Shown one piece after another: positions 43,390 to 52,299 of a stretch of 64,000 nt of DNA. The notes under the pieces were generated by a model. That model searched no databases, was not told the origin of the DNA, and saw only the letters and a list, made by a program, of their open reading frames with translations. The translations under genes and the position numbers were made by a program. Source of the stretch: Pseudomonas sp. Root71 (GTDB lineage: Bacteria; Pseudomonadota; Gammaproteobacteria; Pseudomonadales; Pseudomonadaceae); assembly GCF_001429045.1 (NCBI RefSeq), contig NZ_LMHY01000025.1, forward strand, positions 6,040 through 70,039, in the 5' to 3' direction. The first letter of the stretch is position 1. Every line of letters begins with the position of its first letter.

Positions 43390-44403
43390 CTACAAGCTGG
43401 TACTCACCCTGGTGGCCACCTCCCCCGGCACCCAGCCCTTCCACACCTGCGGCTGCTCACGCAAAAACGCTTCGGCGACTTCACGGGGTTTCTGCCGTTT
43501 TTCACTCATCTGGCCCAGGGTCTGGTTCAACAGATCAATCGGCAGGTCGACCTTTTCGAAAAACGTCACCAGATCCGGATACTGCGCCTTGAACGGTGCC
43601 GACACGCCAATGGCCAGGCTGGCCGGCATCGAGCGCGTGCCTTTGGGGTTCGGGTTGTTGGCGTCGGCCAGGGTTTTCCAGGCTTCGGCGTCGAACGGTG
43701 GCTCGTCGAGTTTCACCAGTTTGAAGCGCCCCAGCAGCGGTGTCGGCGACCAGTAGTAGAAGAGCACTGGTTTGCCTCGGCGGATCGACGACGCTACTTC
43801 TGCGTCCAGAGCTGCACCGGAACCGGTGCGGAAGTTGACGTAGCTGGCGGTCAGGTCATAGGCCTTGAGTTTCTGGCTGTTGACGATTTCCGAAGTCCAG
43901 CCGGTCGGGCTGTTGAGGAAGCGTCCGCGGCTCGGGTCTTCAGGGTCGCGGAATACGTCTTTGTATTTCGCCAGGTCAGCAACGGACTTCAACTCCGGGG
44001 CCAACGGCTTGATGCCGCGCTCGGGATCGCCCTTGATCACGTACTCCGGCACCCACCACCCTTCGGTGGCGCCCTTGACCGTATCGCCGAGGCCAAACAC
44101 CTTGCCCTCCGCCGCCGCCTTGACCCAGGCGGGACTGCGCCCTGCCCACTCTTCACCGATGACCTGGATATCGTTTTTCGCCAGCGCCGCTTCAAGGCTG
44201 ACGGTGCTGCCCGGCAGCGTGTCGGTCGGGTAGCCGTAACCTTTTTCAACGATCAGGCGCAGGATTTCGGTGATGAGGCTGCCGCTTTCCCAAGTGATGT
44301 CGCCAAAGTGGATAGGTGCCGTTTTTTCCGTGGCCGATGCGGGGTGGGACAACAGGCTCAGGGCCAGCAGCGAACTGCCGAGCAGGGTTTTGATCGATCT
44401 CAT
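43390..44403 (-). CDS. periplasmic betaine/choline-type substrate-binding protein (OpuAC-like)
   Basis: A 337-residue ABC-transporter binding protein with a signal peptide (LLGSSLLALSLLSHPASA). The mature part fits the OpuAC/ProX family: IHFGDITWESGSLITEILRL, then GYPTDTLPGSTVSLEAALAK, VIGEEWAGRSPAW and GKPVLFYYWSPTPLLGRFKL with aromatic residues for quaternary amines. No permease or ATPase gene is adjacent. Its ATG overlaps the stop of the ECF sigma factor gene (ATGA), a very unusual pairing. GAGG lies upstream of the start. Confidence 0.85.
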   Translation of the reverse strand: MRSIKTLLGSSLLALSLLSHPASATEKTAPIHFGDITWESGSLITEILRLIVEKGYGYPTDTLPGSTVSLEAALAKNDIQVIGEEWAGRSPAWVKAAAEGKVFGLGDTVKGATEGWWVPEYVIKGDPERGIKPLAPELKSVADLAKYKDVFRDPEDPSRGRFLNSPTGWTSEIVNSQKLKAYDLTASYVNFRTGSGAALDAEVASSIRRGKPVLFYYWSPTPLLGRFKLVKLDEPPFDAEAWKTLADANNPNPKGTRSMPASLAIGVSAPFKAQYPDLVTFFEKVDLPIDLLNQTLGQMSEKRQKPREVAEAFLREQPQVWKGWVPGEVATRVSTSL

Positions 44404-44948
44404 GCGGACCTCTTGTTCTGGAGGGGACGGTTCAGGGATTGGTTGGCGCTGTGCCGGTCGCACAGGGCCTGGGAGCGGCTCATGTAGTCGCTGACTGAAC
44501 GCAGGGAGATGCCCAGCGCAGCGGCAATTTGCGGATAGGTCAGGCCGTCGATCCGCGACAGCAGGAAGGTCGAGCGGACTTTGCCTGGCAGCCGCTGAAG
44601 ACTGCACTCCACACGGGTCAGGGTCTGGGACAACTGAGCCAGTGCCTCCGGCGATTCGGCGTGGACCGGCTCGGCCTGTTGCAGTTGTTGAAGGTACTGG
44701 CGCTCCAGATCACCTCGACGCCAGCGCTGATAGAGCAGGCGCCGGGCGATGGTGGTGAGCAAGGCACGGGGTTCACGGATTGCCGTCAGGCTTGGGGCCT
44801 GGAGCAGTTGCACGAAGGTTTCGCCGACAATGTCTTCGACAGCGGCGGCATCGTTCAGGGACTGACGCAGTCGCGTGCAGAGCCAGTGGTAGTGGGCGCG
44901 GAACAATCCGTCCACGCACTTGCGATGAAGAATATCGGCGCCGGACAT
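44400..44948 (-). CDS. ECF sigma factor (FecI-like), without anti-sigma gene
   Basis: A 182-residue ECF sigma factor. Region 2: LFRAHYHWLCTRLRQSLNDA, then AAVEDIVGETFVQLLQAP and REPRALLTTIARRLLYQRWR. Region 4: QRLPGKVRSTFLLSRIDGLT, then YPQIAAALGISLRSVSDYMS. This is the FecI-type pattern for iron-siderophore signalling. FecI genes are normally followed by fecR and a TonB receptor; here a betaine-type binding protein follows with a four-base overlap and no fecR is present. The sigma factor may therefore answer to a different partner. Confidence 0.87.
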   Translation of the reverse strand: MSGADILHRKCVDGLFRAHYHWLCTRLRQSLNDAAAVEDIVGETFVQLLQAPSLTAIREPRALLTTIARRLLYQRWRRGDLERQYLQQLQQAEPVHAESPEALAQLSQTLTRVECSLQRLPGKVRSTFLLSRIDGLTYPQIAAALGISLRSVSDYMSRSQALCDRHSANQSLNRPLQNKRSA

Positions 44949-45087
44949 AGGGGCTCCTGGGTTAGGGGTCGCTGAATGTCCGGTGGTCCGGTGAGGCGAA
45001 TCCTAGCAAGGAGCCTTATTCATTAATAATATTTAAAACTTATTTTTATATTCACTTATGGAATTAAAAATAACTCCTGACAAGCCT

Positions 45088-45879
45088 CTATCGCAAATCC
45101 CCATACCCCAACGTCTCAGCCTCACGCTGATAGTCGAGCACAACCTGATAGTCGCTTTCGTTGGCCGGCAGCACCTCTGGCAAACCGAGGGTTTCGGCAA
45201 CCTCTGGCAGTTCGCGCAACGCCAGGTTCATCAGCTTCAGCAGCTCTTCAGCCAGTTCATCGCTGACCGTCGCGGCAGTAATGAACGGTAAGGCGGGACT
45301 GAACGCACTGCGGGCGATCACCCGCAATCCAGCCACTTCCTCTGCGGCATGGCGTGCCAGATAGGCAAAGGTAACGCTGTCGATGGCTGCCAGATCGGCA
45401 AGGTCTTCGCGTAGCCAGCGCAGGCTTTCGCGATGGCTACCGCTGATTCCGACCCGGGCAAAAAAACGCCCGTCACGTTGCAGTGGCGCCAACAGGTGGC
45501 GCAGCAGGTTCATGCCGCTGTTGGAGTCCAGGCCATTGATCACCCCTCGACTGTGGCGAAAATCCGCCAGGATCTGTCGCCGATCATCGACGCGGCCCAA
45601 CAGCAGGCTGCAATGATTGCCGCCACTGCTGTCCGGCAACTCATAACGAGGGCGGCCCAGTACCCGGACCTTGCCGCGCAATGCCGTCATCAGCGGATAG
45701 CCGCAGGTTTGTGTCAGCAGCAAGTGCGGTGACAACCACATCTGCATCAGGGACAGGCCTTCGGCATCCTCGCGGGTGTCGCCCAGGTGCTCGAGGATTC
45801 GCGCCAGCCAGCGTTCGTTGGCCTGGTGGATGGATTCGGGGGCGGTGTACATCAGCAGTTCGGCGATGTGTTGGGTCAT
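45088..45879 (-). CDS. PhnD-like phosphate/phosphonate-binding protein, no signal peptide
   Basis: A 263-residue protein matching the PhnD/periplasmic phosphonate-binding fold: LMQMWLSPHLLLTQTCGYPL, then GLDSNSGMNLLRHLLAP, GSHRESLRWLREDLADLAAI and DSVTFAYLARHAAEE. Unlike transport PhnD it has no signal peptide, so it should stay in the cytoplasm. No ABC transporter genes are nearby. An ATG six codons upstream is an alternative start. Confidence 0.78.
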   Translation of the reverse strand: MTQHIAELLMYTAPESIHQANERWLARILEHLGDTREDAEGLSLMQMWLSPHLLLTQTCGYPLMTALRGKVRVLGRPRYELPDSSGGNHCSLLLGRVDDRRQILADFRHSRGVINGLDSNSGMNLLRHLLAPLQRDGRFFARVGISGSHRESLRWLREDLADLAAIDSVTFAYLARHAAEEVAGLRVIARSAFSPALPFITAATVSDELAEELLKLMNLALRELPEVAETLGLPEVLPANESDYQVVLDYQREAETLGYGDLR

Positions 45880-45906
45880 CGATATTGTCCCATGCAACGA
45901 AAATCC

Positions 45907-45999
45907 CCTGTGGGAGCGGGCTTGCTCGCGATGGCGTCGTGTCAGTCAACATCCATGCAATCTGTCACTCCGCTATCGCGAGCAAGCTCGCTCCCACAG
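45907..45999. repeat. REP pair, type A
   Basis: One arm is the GCGGGC variant and the other the GCGAGC form, so the pair mixes subtypes. Confidence 0.9.
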
Positions 46000-46022
46000 T
46001 AGGTCAGTGGCGATTCAAAAAA

Positions 46023-46964
46023 TCAGTAAAACGGATGCCTCGGGCTGTCGATGGCCTTCACTCCATGCTCACGCCACAACTGCCCATAACCCTGCACCAG
46101 GAATCCACCACTGCGCGCCAGCCATTGCTCGCGGCGGGCCCGGTAAGCGTGGGGCAAGTCGTACCAGGGCAACCCCGGCAACTCGTGATGCACCAGATGA
46201 AAATTGAGGTTCAGGAACAGCCAGCGCCACGGCCACGCCGCTTCATTGAGCACCGTGCGTTGCTCCGGCGCGGCATGAGGCCGATGTTCATAGTAGGAAC
46301 GAATCATGGCGATCGACAGCGCCGGCACACTGATCAAAAACAGGTAATGCCAAACCGGCAATACACTGAAGCTTGCGATAAACAGCAACATCAACCCGGT
46401 CATCAAGCCGTGACTCAACCACATCAGCCAGGCCTGTCGCTCGCCCGCTCTCAGGCGTTGCAGCTCTTCCCGGGCCAGCGCCAGCAAGGCCAGCGGTGCA
46501 CCCAGGGCAAAGCGGCCGAGCACGGTTTTGTTCAGCCAGCACAGGCTGCGCACCAGCGGTGAACTACCCTGCCACTGCCCGGCGCTCAGGTAACGGCTTT
46601 CCGGATCTCGACCGGGAATCGTCAGGTCCTCGTCGCGGTGATGCAGCAAATGGCTATCGCGGTACAAGGTGTACGGATACCAGACGGCAAATGGCGCGTA
46701 GCCCAGGATTTTGTTAAGGGTTGGCCAGCGCGTGGGATGGCCGTGCAGCAGTTCGTGTTGCACGGATAACCACAGCACCAGCAATGGAATCAGCAACAGC
46801 GTGCTCCACCACAAACCCAATCGATGGCTGTTCAATACGATGCCAAACCAGACGCCATACACACTGATCAACAGCAACCAGGTCGGCCATTCGGTGCGGG
46901 CGGTGAAGCGACGGCGCAGGGTTTCGATTTCTGCTTGGTGGGCGCTATCAAAGTAATGGGGCAT
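46023..46964 (-). CDS. membrane fatty acid desaturase/hydroxylase family protein
   Basis: A 313-residue inner-membrane protein with four or so transmembrane segments and the three diiron histidine boxes: VQHELLHGHPTRW, then DSHLLHHRDEDL and NFHLVHHELPGLPW. It belongs to the fatty acid desaturase superfamily; substrate and position of reaction cannot be told. The start is placed at MPHYFDSAHQ; the longer frame is unsupported. Confidence 0.87.
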   Translation of the reverse strand: MPHYFDSAHQAEIETLRRRFTARTEWPTWLLLISVYGVWFGIVLNSHRLGLWWSTLLLIPLLVLWLSVQHELLHGHPTRWPTLNKILGYAPFAVWYPYTLYRDSHLLHHRDEDLTIPGRDPESRYLSAGQWQGSSPLVRSLCWLNKTVLGRFALGAPLALLALAREELQRLRAGERQAWLMWLSHGLMTGLMLLFIASFSVLPVWHYLFLISVPALSIAMIRSYYEHRPHAAPEQRTVLNEAAWPWRWLFLNLNFHLVHHELPGLPWYDLPHAYRARREQWLARSGGFLVQGYGQLWREHGVKAIDSPRHPFY

Positions 46965-47038
46965 GGCGTTGCTCAGATCGGGGACCAGTCCCCTTCTGTG
47001 CAATGACCTTGGGAAATCTTGCAGATTATTTTCAGGAG

Positions 47039-47067
47039 GATCGCTCCCATGTTGCATGGGAGCGATC
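47039..47067 (-). terminator. long hairpin after the 36-residue protein gene
   Basis: GATCGCTCCCATG and CATGGGAGCGATC pair perfectly over thirteen bases around TTG. No T run follows on the minus strand, so termination is only probable. Confidence 0.5.
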
Positions 47068-47080
47068 AATCAATGCGGGA

Positions 47081-47191
47081 TCAGTGACCGAACACGCCGA
47101 CCTTCTTGGCTTTCTTGTCCGCGCGCTTTTCAATGGCGGTTTTCGCTGGTTTCTTTTTCGCCGCTTTCTTTGAATCCATACCTTTGGACAT
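47081..47191 (-). CDS. 36-residue lysine/alanine-rich basic protein
   Basis: A very short gene starting MSKGMDSKKAAKKKPAKTAI and ending KKVGVFGH, with about a third Lys. The composition recalls histone-H1-like tails, and similar short proteins occur in other pseudomonads. It is followed by a hairpin and lies upstream of the desaturase gene on the same strand. A role in nucleic-acid binding is only a guess. Confidence 0.65.
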   Translation of the reverse strand: MSKGMDSKKAAKKKPAKTAIEKRADKKAKKVGVFGH

Positions 47192-47293
47192 GATGCGTAC
47201 TCCACTCATGGGGATGTGAGATCAGGTATACACCTATCCCGGCGCGCGCGTTCTTTTATAATCGCCCGCTTTGCACACCGACAGCCAAAGACC

Positions 47294-47707
47294 ATGCCCG
47301 ACACCCAATACGCCCTGCTCGACGAGCCGTTATGGCCATTGATGAACAAGTTCTATCACGCTCACCAGTCATCGATGAAAGCGGTGCGCGACGCGCAGTT
47401 GTGGGTGGCCCGACGTGACCGGATTGTTGCCGTGCTGTGTTTGCGTCCGGTGTCCGGCGGGCATTGGCTGACCGGATTGCTGGTCGATCCGGCCTGTCGC
47501 GAGCAAGGGCTTGCCGCCGGGTTGATTGCGGCCGCGGTGAAGGAGTGCGAACTGCCGGTATGGCTGTTCTGCCATCCGGACTTGCGGGGGTTTTATGAGC
47601 GACGCGGGTTTACGTTCGATCCGCCGATGCCATACGCGATGGTTGAACGGTTGAGCCGCTATGCACGCAGCAAGCCGATGATTGCGATGGGGTTGGCGCC
47701 GAAGTAA
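47294..47707 (+). CDS. GNAT acetyltransferase, short
   Basis: A 137-residue GNAT protein: LWVARRDRIVAVLCLRPVSG, then LTGLLVDPACREQGLAAGLI as the acetyl-CoA motif and GFYERRGFTFDPPMPYAMVE. The substrate is unknown. The start is the ATG at MPDTQYALL. Confidence 0.82.
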   Translation: MPDTQYALLDEPLWPLMNKFYHAHQSSMKAVRDAQLWVARRDRIVAVLCLRPVSGGHWLTGLLVDPACREQGLAAGLIAAAVKECELPVWLFCHPDLRGFYERRGFTFDPPMPYAMVERLSRYARSKPMIAMGLAPK

Positions 47708-47720
47708 CCGGGATCAAAAA

Positions 47721-47811
47721 TGTGGGAGCGGGCTTGCTCGCGAAGGCGGTGTATCAGTCGCCAACAATGTTGACTGACCGGACCTCTTCGCGAGCAAGCC
47801 CGCTCCCACAG
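47721..47811. repeat. REP pair, type A (GCGGGC variant)
   Basis: TGTGGGAGCGGGCTTGCTCG and its complement between convergent genes. Confidence 0.92.
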
Positions 47812-47825
47812 GGTTTTGCGGCGAT

Positions 47826-48365
47826 TTAATCGTCCGCGCTGGGATCCAGGTCCGGGAACATCACCTCGGTGAAGCCAAACTTGCTGAAGTCGGTAATGCG
47901 CGACGGGTACAGTCGGCCGATCAGGTGATCACACTCATGCTGCACCACCCGTGCATGAAACCCCGAGGCAAAGCGCACGATGGGTTCACCCTTGGGGTCG
48001 ACGCCTTCGTAGCGAATCTGCTGATAACGCTGCACCGCGCCACGCAGGCCTGGCACGGACAGGCAGCCTTCGAAGCCCTCTTCCAGGCCCGGGCTCAGCG
48101 GTGTAATCAACGGGTTGATCAGGATCGTCTGCGGCACCGCTTCGGCATCCGGATAACGCTCGCTGTGCTCGAAGCCGAAGATCACCAGTTGCAGGTCGAC
48201 GCCGATCTGCGGAGCCGCCAGGCCAACGCCCCCCACACTTTCCATGGTCTGGAACATGTCATCGATCAGTTGCCACAGCTCGGGGCTGTCGAACATTTCG
48301 ACCGGTACTGGCGGGGCAATGCGCAGCAGGCGCTCATCGCCCATTTTCAGAATTTCACGAATCAT
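47826..48365 (-). CDS. def: peptide deformylase
   Basis: A 179-residue metalloenzyme removing the formyl group from nascent proteins. Its three motifs are [18 protein letters not shown] (metal Cys) and QHECDHLIG (two metal His and the catalytic Glu). It starts two bases after the stop of the YihY-like gene and is probably co-transcribed with it. It is not next to fmt, so it may be a second def paralog. Confidence 0.95.
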   Translation of the reverse strand: MIREILKMGDERLLRIAPPVPVEMFDSPELWQLIDDMFQTMESVGGVGLAAPQIGVDLQLVIFGFEHSERYPDAEAVPQTILINPLITPLSPGLEEGFEGCLSVPGLRGAVQRYQQIRYEGVDPKGEPIVRFASGFHARVVQHECDHLIGRLYPSRITDFSKFGFTEVMFPDLDPSADD

Positions 48366-48367
48366 GA

Positions 48368-49324
48368 TCAGGTTTCATCAATGGTCGGTTTGTGTGAGTG
48401 ATCGCGGCCCAACCCCGATACATGGTGCTTTTCCTCATGGACGGGACCATGCTCGCCAGCCACTTTTTCGCCAGGGTCCTTGCCCTCTCGCGACATGTGC
48501 TCGATCACGGCATTCATTTCCGCGCCCAGCAGCAGCACTGCGGCGGAAATGTAGAAGTACAGCAACAGCACGATGATCGCACCGATACTGCCATACATGG
48601 CGTTGTAGTTGGCGAACTCCTTGACGTACAAACCGAAGCCCAGGGACGCGATGATCCATACCACCACCGCCAGCACTGAGCCTGGGGTGATGAAGCGGAA
48701 TTCCTGTTTGACGTCCGGCATGACGTAGTAGATCAACGCCACCGCGACCATCAGCAGGATCACGATCACCGGCCAGCGCGCGATGGTCCAGAGGGTGACG
48801 ATGAAGTACTCAAGGCCGACCTGCGCAGCGATCCAGCTCATCACCTGTGGCCCGAGCACCATCAGTGCCGCGGCGATCAGCAGCATGCCGGCAATGCCGA
48901 CGGTGTAGATGATCGACAACGGAAAGCGTTTCCACAGCGGGCGCCCTTCAACCACGTCGTAGGCGGCGTTCATCGCGCTCATCATCAGCCGCACGCCGGC
49001 GGAGGCGGTGTACAGCGCAATCACGATACCCACCGACAGCAGCCCCCCCTTGGACTGCTGAAGCTGGTCAATCACCGGGTTGACCTGCTCCAGCGCCTGG
49101 GGCGGCAATACGAGTTCCGATTGCAGGCGCAGCCAGGAGAAAAAGTCGGGCAGATGCAGGAAGCCGATCAGGGCGATCAGGAACAGAATGAACGGAAACA
49201 GCGAAAAGAGCATTTGATAGGCCAGCGCCGAGGCATAGGTCGACATCTCGTCGGCCATGAACTCGGTGACCGTGCGCATCATCACACGGTGCAGGGGCAA
49301 GCCTCTCATGTCCGGAAAAATCAT
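48368..49324 (-). CDS. YihY/BrkB-family membrane protein
   Basis: A 318-residue inner-membrane protein with about six hydrophobic segments: [20 protein letters not shown], then [29 protein letters not shown] and [20 protein letters not shown]. The family was long labelled ribonuclease BN in error; its function is uncertain. A hydrophilic His-rich C-terminus follows. GGAG precedes the chosen ATG. It is followed at once by def. Confidence 0.88.
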   Translation of the reverse strand: MIFPDMRGLPLHRVMMRTVTEFMADEMSTYASALAYQMLFSLFPFILFLIALIGFLHLPDFFSWLRLQSELVLPPQALEQVNPVIDQLQQSKGGLLSVGIVIALYTASAGVRLMMSAMNAAYDVVEGRPLWKRFPLSIIYTVGIAGMLLIAAALMVLGPQVMSWIAAQVGLEYFIVTLWTIARWPVIVILLMVAVALIYYVMPDVKQEFRFITPGSVLAVVVWIIASLGFGLYVKEFANYNAMYGSIGAIIVLLLYFYISAAVLLLGAEMNAVIEHMSREGKDPGEKVAGEHGPVHEEKHHVSGLGRDHSHKPTIDET

Positions 49325-49678
49325 TCGCGTCTCCATTCGCCGCATACGGATTGGGGTTGAAGTCGTGGCGACTCAGGGGCTGTTTTCTTTCATCAAGGTA
49401 GCCCAGTTGGCGACTTTGAAACAAATTCAGCGTGCAAGTTCAGGCTGACACAAAAACGGCCATCTGAAGATGGCCGCGTCTTCTTTTCATTTAAGACATT
49501 TCAATGCAGGAAAGTCGTTACACAAGGTTGACCGAGGGCTTTTGCGGGGAGTTTCATTTATTTCACCACGACATTTCATCGTTCAATGCAGGTTGCGCTT
49601 TATGTTTGCGGGCCAACCCCTGAGAATGCGCAACACATTCAGGCCTTGGCGCTGAAGATCCAATCCCGTAGGAACGTT
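49325..49678. other. intergenic region with a terminator-like hairpin
   Basis: CGGCCATC and GATGGCCG at 49457-49476 form a hairpin with A's before it and a weak T run after it. No gene is seen in the rest. Confidence 0.5.
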
Positions 49679-50056
49679 ATGAAACTCGATAAAAAGCAGG
49701 CCATTGCCCGCAGAAACCAGGAACTCGGCGGTGCTGTGCTTGGCGTCAACAACTGCCACTTCGCCGAACTGAACCGTAACCGCAACATCTGGTGGTTCGA
49801 CCTCCCGGTGACGCGCCTTGCAATCGGTCAGTACGAGTGGATTCACCTGCTGATGCACACGCCGGCCACCGACGAACTGCTGCACCTGAAAGTGCCGACG
49901 GTGTTCCTGCGCGAGAAGCTCGAAGGCCTGGTGGTGCGCAATGAAGGCAAGCGCAAGGCGGCATTGAGCCTGGAACTGAGCGCCGACAAGGACTCCTTCC
50001 TGCAGGACATGCGCCCGGCGGGCACCAACGTCAACTTTGCACCGTTTCGCCAGTAA
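49679..50056 (+). CDS. conserved hypothetical protein, 125 residues
   Basis: I do not recognise this family. It starts MKLDKKQAIARRNQELGGAV behind AGGAAC, has NRNIWWFDLPVTRLAIGQYE, WIHLLMHTPATDELLHLKVP and VFLREKLEGLVVRNEGKRKA, and ends FAPFRQ. No membrane span or signal peptide is visible. Codon use is typical of the chromosome, so it is likely a real gene. Confidence 0.65.
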   Translation: MKLDKKQAIARRNQELGGAVLGVNNCHFAELNRNRNIWWFDLPVTRLAIGQYEWIHLLMHTPATDELLHLKVPTVFLREKLEGLVVRNEGKRKAALSLELSADKDSFLQDMRPAGTNVNFAPFRQ

Positions 50057-50073
50057 CCCAAAAAGCTAAAAGC

Positions 50074-50172
50074 TTCGCGAGCAAGCCCGCTCCCACATTT
50101 AACCGAGTTCCTCCAGCAAGAATGCGGTCGAATGTGGGAGCGGGCTTGCTCTGGGCGGCGTTCCGACGAAGA
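50074..50172. repeat. REP pair, type A, right arm with inserted element
   Basis: The left arm is complete. The right arm GTGGGAGCGGGCTTGCT continues with CTGGGCGGCGTTCCGAC (50151-50167) before GAAGACGG, where a normal copy has CGCGAAGACGG. Confidence 0.88.
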
Positions 50173-50206
50173 CGGCCTGACAGGCACCAATGACTTATCA
50201 GGCATC

Positions 50207-50238
50207 CAAAAAAAGCCCCGCATCTGCGGGGCTTTTTG
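50207..50238. terminator. terminator of fadD1 (also works forward)
   Basis: AGCCCCGCA and TGCGGGGCT with A's before and T's after serve the minus-strand fadD1 and the plus-strand gene before it. Confidence 0.92.
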
Positions 50239-50242
50239 TTGA

Positions 50243-51943
50243 TTACGCGGTGGCTTTCTTCGCGTTGATCTTCTTCAGCTCTTCATCGCGCAATTCACGA
50301 CGCAGGATCTTGCCGACGTTGGTGGTCGGCAGTGCATCGCGGAACTCCACGGAGCGCGGGACCTTGTAGCCGGTGACGTTGGCGCGCATATGCTCCATCA
50401 CCTGTTCCTTGGTCAGGGTAACGCCCGGCTTGGCGACGATGAAAATCTTGATCGCCTCGCCCGACTTCTCGTCCGGTACACCGATGGCCGCGCATTGCAG
50501 CACGCCCGGCAGTGTCGCCAGCACGTCTTCGAGTTCGTTCGGGTACACGTTGAAGCCGGACACCAGGATCATGTCTTTCTTGCGATCGACAATGCGCATG
50601 TAGCCATCGGTCTGGATCAGGGCGATGTCACCGGTCTTCAACCAGCCTTCGCTGTCGAGGATTTCATCCGTGGCTTCCTGGCGCTGCCAGTAACCCTTCA
50701 TGACTTGCGGCCCCTTCACGCACAGCTCGCCGATTTCGCCCAGCGGCTGCTCGACACCGGCATCGTTGATGACTTTGCACAGGGTCGACGGCACTGGAAT
50801 GCCAATGGTGCCGATCTGGATGTGCTGGATCGGGTTCACCGTCGCCACCGGGCTGGTTTCGGTCATGCCGTAGCCTTCGCAGATAGCGCAACCGGTCACC
50901 GCTTTCCAGCGTTCGGCCGCGGCCAGTTGCAGGGCCATACCGCCCGACAAGGTGACTTTCAGCGCGGAGAAATCCAGCTTGCGGAAGCCTTCGTTGTTGC
51001 ACAGGGCCACGAAGAGCGTGTTCAGGCCGACGAAGCCGCTGAACTTCCACTTTGACAGTTCCTTGACCATCGCCGGCAGGTCGCGCGGGTTGCTGATCAG
51101 GATGTTGTGGTTGCCGATCAGCATCATCGCCATGCAATGAAAGGTGAAGGCATAGATGTGGTACAGCGGCAGTGGCGTGATCAGGATCTCGCAACCTTCA
51201 TTGAGGTTGGAGCCCATCAGCGCCTTGCACTGCAGCATGTTCGCCACCAGGTTGCGGTGGGTCAGCATCGCGCCCTTGGCCACGCCGGTAGTGCCGCCGG
51301 TGTATTGCAGTACCGCGACATCGCCACTGGCCGGACTGGCTTCCGCCACTGGCTGGCCCATGCCTTTGCTGAGCACGTCGTTGAACTTGACGGCCTTGGG
51401 CAAGTGATAGGCCGGCACCATCTTCTTCACGTACTTGATGACGCTGTTGATCAGCAGACGCTTGAGCGGTGGCAACAGGTCGGCGACTTCGGTGACGATC
51501 ACGTGCTTGACGCCGGTTTTCGGCACCACGGTTTCCGCCAGGTGCGCCATGTTGGCCAGGCAGACCAGGGCCTTGGCACCGGAGTCGTTGAATTGGTGTT
51601 CCATTTCCCGCGCGGTGTAGAGCGGGTTGGTGTTGACCACGATCAGCCCGGCGCGGATTGCACCGAAGACGGCTACCGGGTACTGCAACACGTTGGGCAG
51701 TTGCACGGCGATTCGATCGCCAGGCTGCAAATCGGTATGCTGTTGCAGATAAGCGGCAAACGCACCGGACAATTCGTACAGTTCACCGTAGGTGAGTGTC
51801 TTGCCCAGGTTGCTGAATGCCGGCTTGTTGGCGAAGCGTTGGCAGGATTGCTTCAACACTGCCTGAATATTCGGATACTCGTCTGGATTGATGTCGGAAG
51901 CAATCCCAGCTGGGTACTTATCCTTCCAAAAGTCTTCGATCAT
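50243..51943 (-). CDS. fadD1: long-chain fatty acid-CoA ligase FadD1
   Basis: A 566-residue AMP-forming acyl-CoA synthetase activating fatty acids for beta-oxidation at the inner membrane. Motifs: YTGGTTGVAKGAML (AMP binding), GYGMTETSPVA and GWLKTGDIALI, then VDRKKDMILVSGFNVYPNE with the C-terminal lysine region GKILRREL. It is the distal member of a tandem pair with fadD2, as in P. aeruginosa PA3299-PA3300. GAGGAG precedes the ATG. The 356-base gap to fadD2 suggests its own promoter. Confidence 0.94.
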   Translation of the reverse strand: MIEDFWKDKYPAGIASDINPDEYPNIQAVLKQSCQRFANKPAFSNLGKTLTYGELYELSGAFAAYLQQHTDLQPGDRIAVQLPNVLQYPVAVFGAIRAGLIVVNTNPLYTAREMEHQFNDSGAKALVCLANMAHLAETVVPKTGVKHVIVTEVADLLPPLKRLLINSVIKYVKKMVPAYHLPKAVKFNDVLSKGMGQPVAEASPASGDVAVLQYTGGTTGVAKGAMLTHRNLVANMLQCKALMGSNLNEGCEILITPLPLYHIYAFTFHCMAMMLIGNHNILISNPRDLPAMVKELSKWKFSGFVGLNTLFVALCNNEGFRKLDFSALKVTLSGGMALQLAAAERWKAVTGCAICEGYGMTETSPVATVNPIQHIQIGTIGIPVPSTLCKVINDAGVEQPLGEIGELCVKGPQVMKGYWQRQEATDEILDSEGWLKTGDIALIQTDGYMRIVDRKKDMILVSGFNVYPNELEDVLATLPGVLQCAAIGVPDEKSGEAIKIFIVAKPGVTLTKEQVMEHMRANVTGYKVPRSVEFRDALPTTNVGKILRRELRDEELKKINAKKATA

Positions 51944-52299
51944 GGAAGCCCACTCCTCAGCAACGCGAATTCAGCACCGCATTTGATGCGATTATTATTG
52001 GTGTTTGGTCATTGGTGAATCTGGCTGATAGAAGGCCGAGAAGTCACAAAGCGCGCCGAGAGTAGCAGCTTTGCCAAGGGTCGACTAGAGCCAAAAGCGG
52101 CCTCTACGGTCACAATTGTGACTCAAGACTTGCAAGCAGTCATTTTAGAGCAAAAAACCTATAAAGCCCTGTAGCCCGCTAAAACCGGGGCTCAAAGCAA
52201 AAGATCGCAGACTTCGACAGCTCCTACAAAGAAATGCGTTCCCTGTAGGAGCTGCCGAAGGCTGCGATCTTTTGGAGCCGCGCCGGTCTCTACGACCTG
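51944..52299. other. fadD2-fadD1 intergenic region
   Basis: It holds a type B REP pair. I see no full PsrA palindrome; only a CAAAC half-site near 52005 on the complement. Confidence 0.5.
52199..52274. repeat. REP pair, type B
   Basis: TGTAGGAGCTGCCGAAGGCT faces a diverged copy (CAGACTTCGACAGCTCCTAC). Confidence 0.9.

Noticed and set aside
51944..52299. PsrA operator before fadD1
   Set aside because: Only a half-site is visible; the inverted partner at the right spacing is missing.
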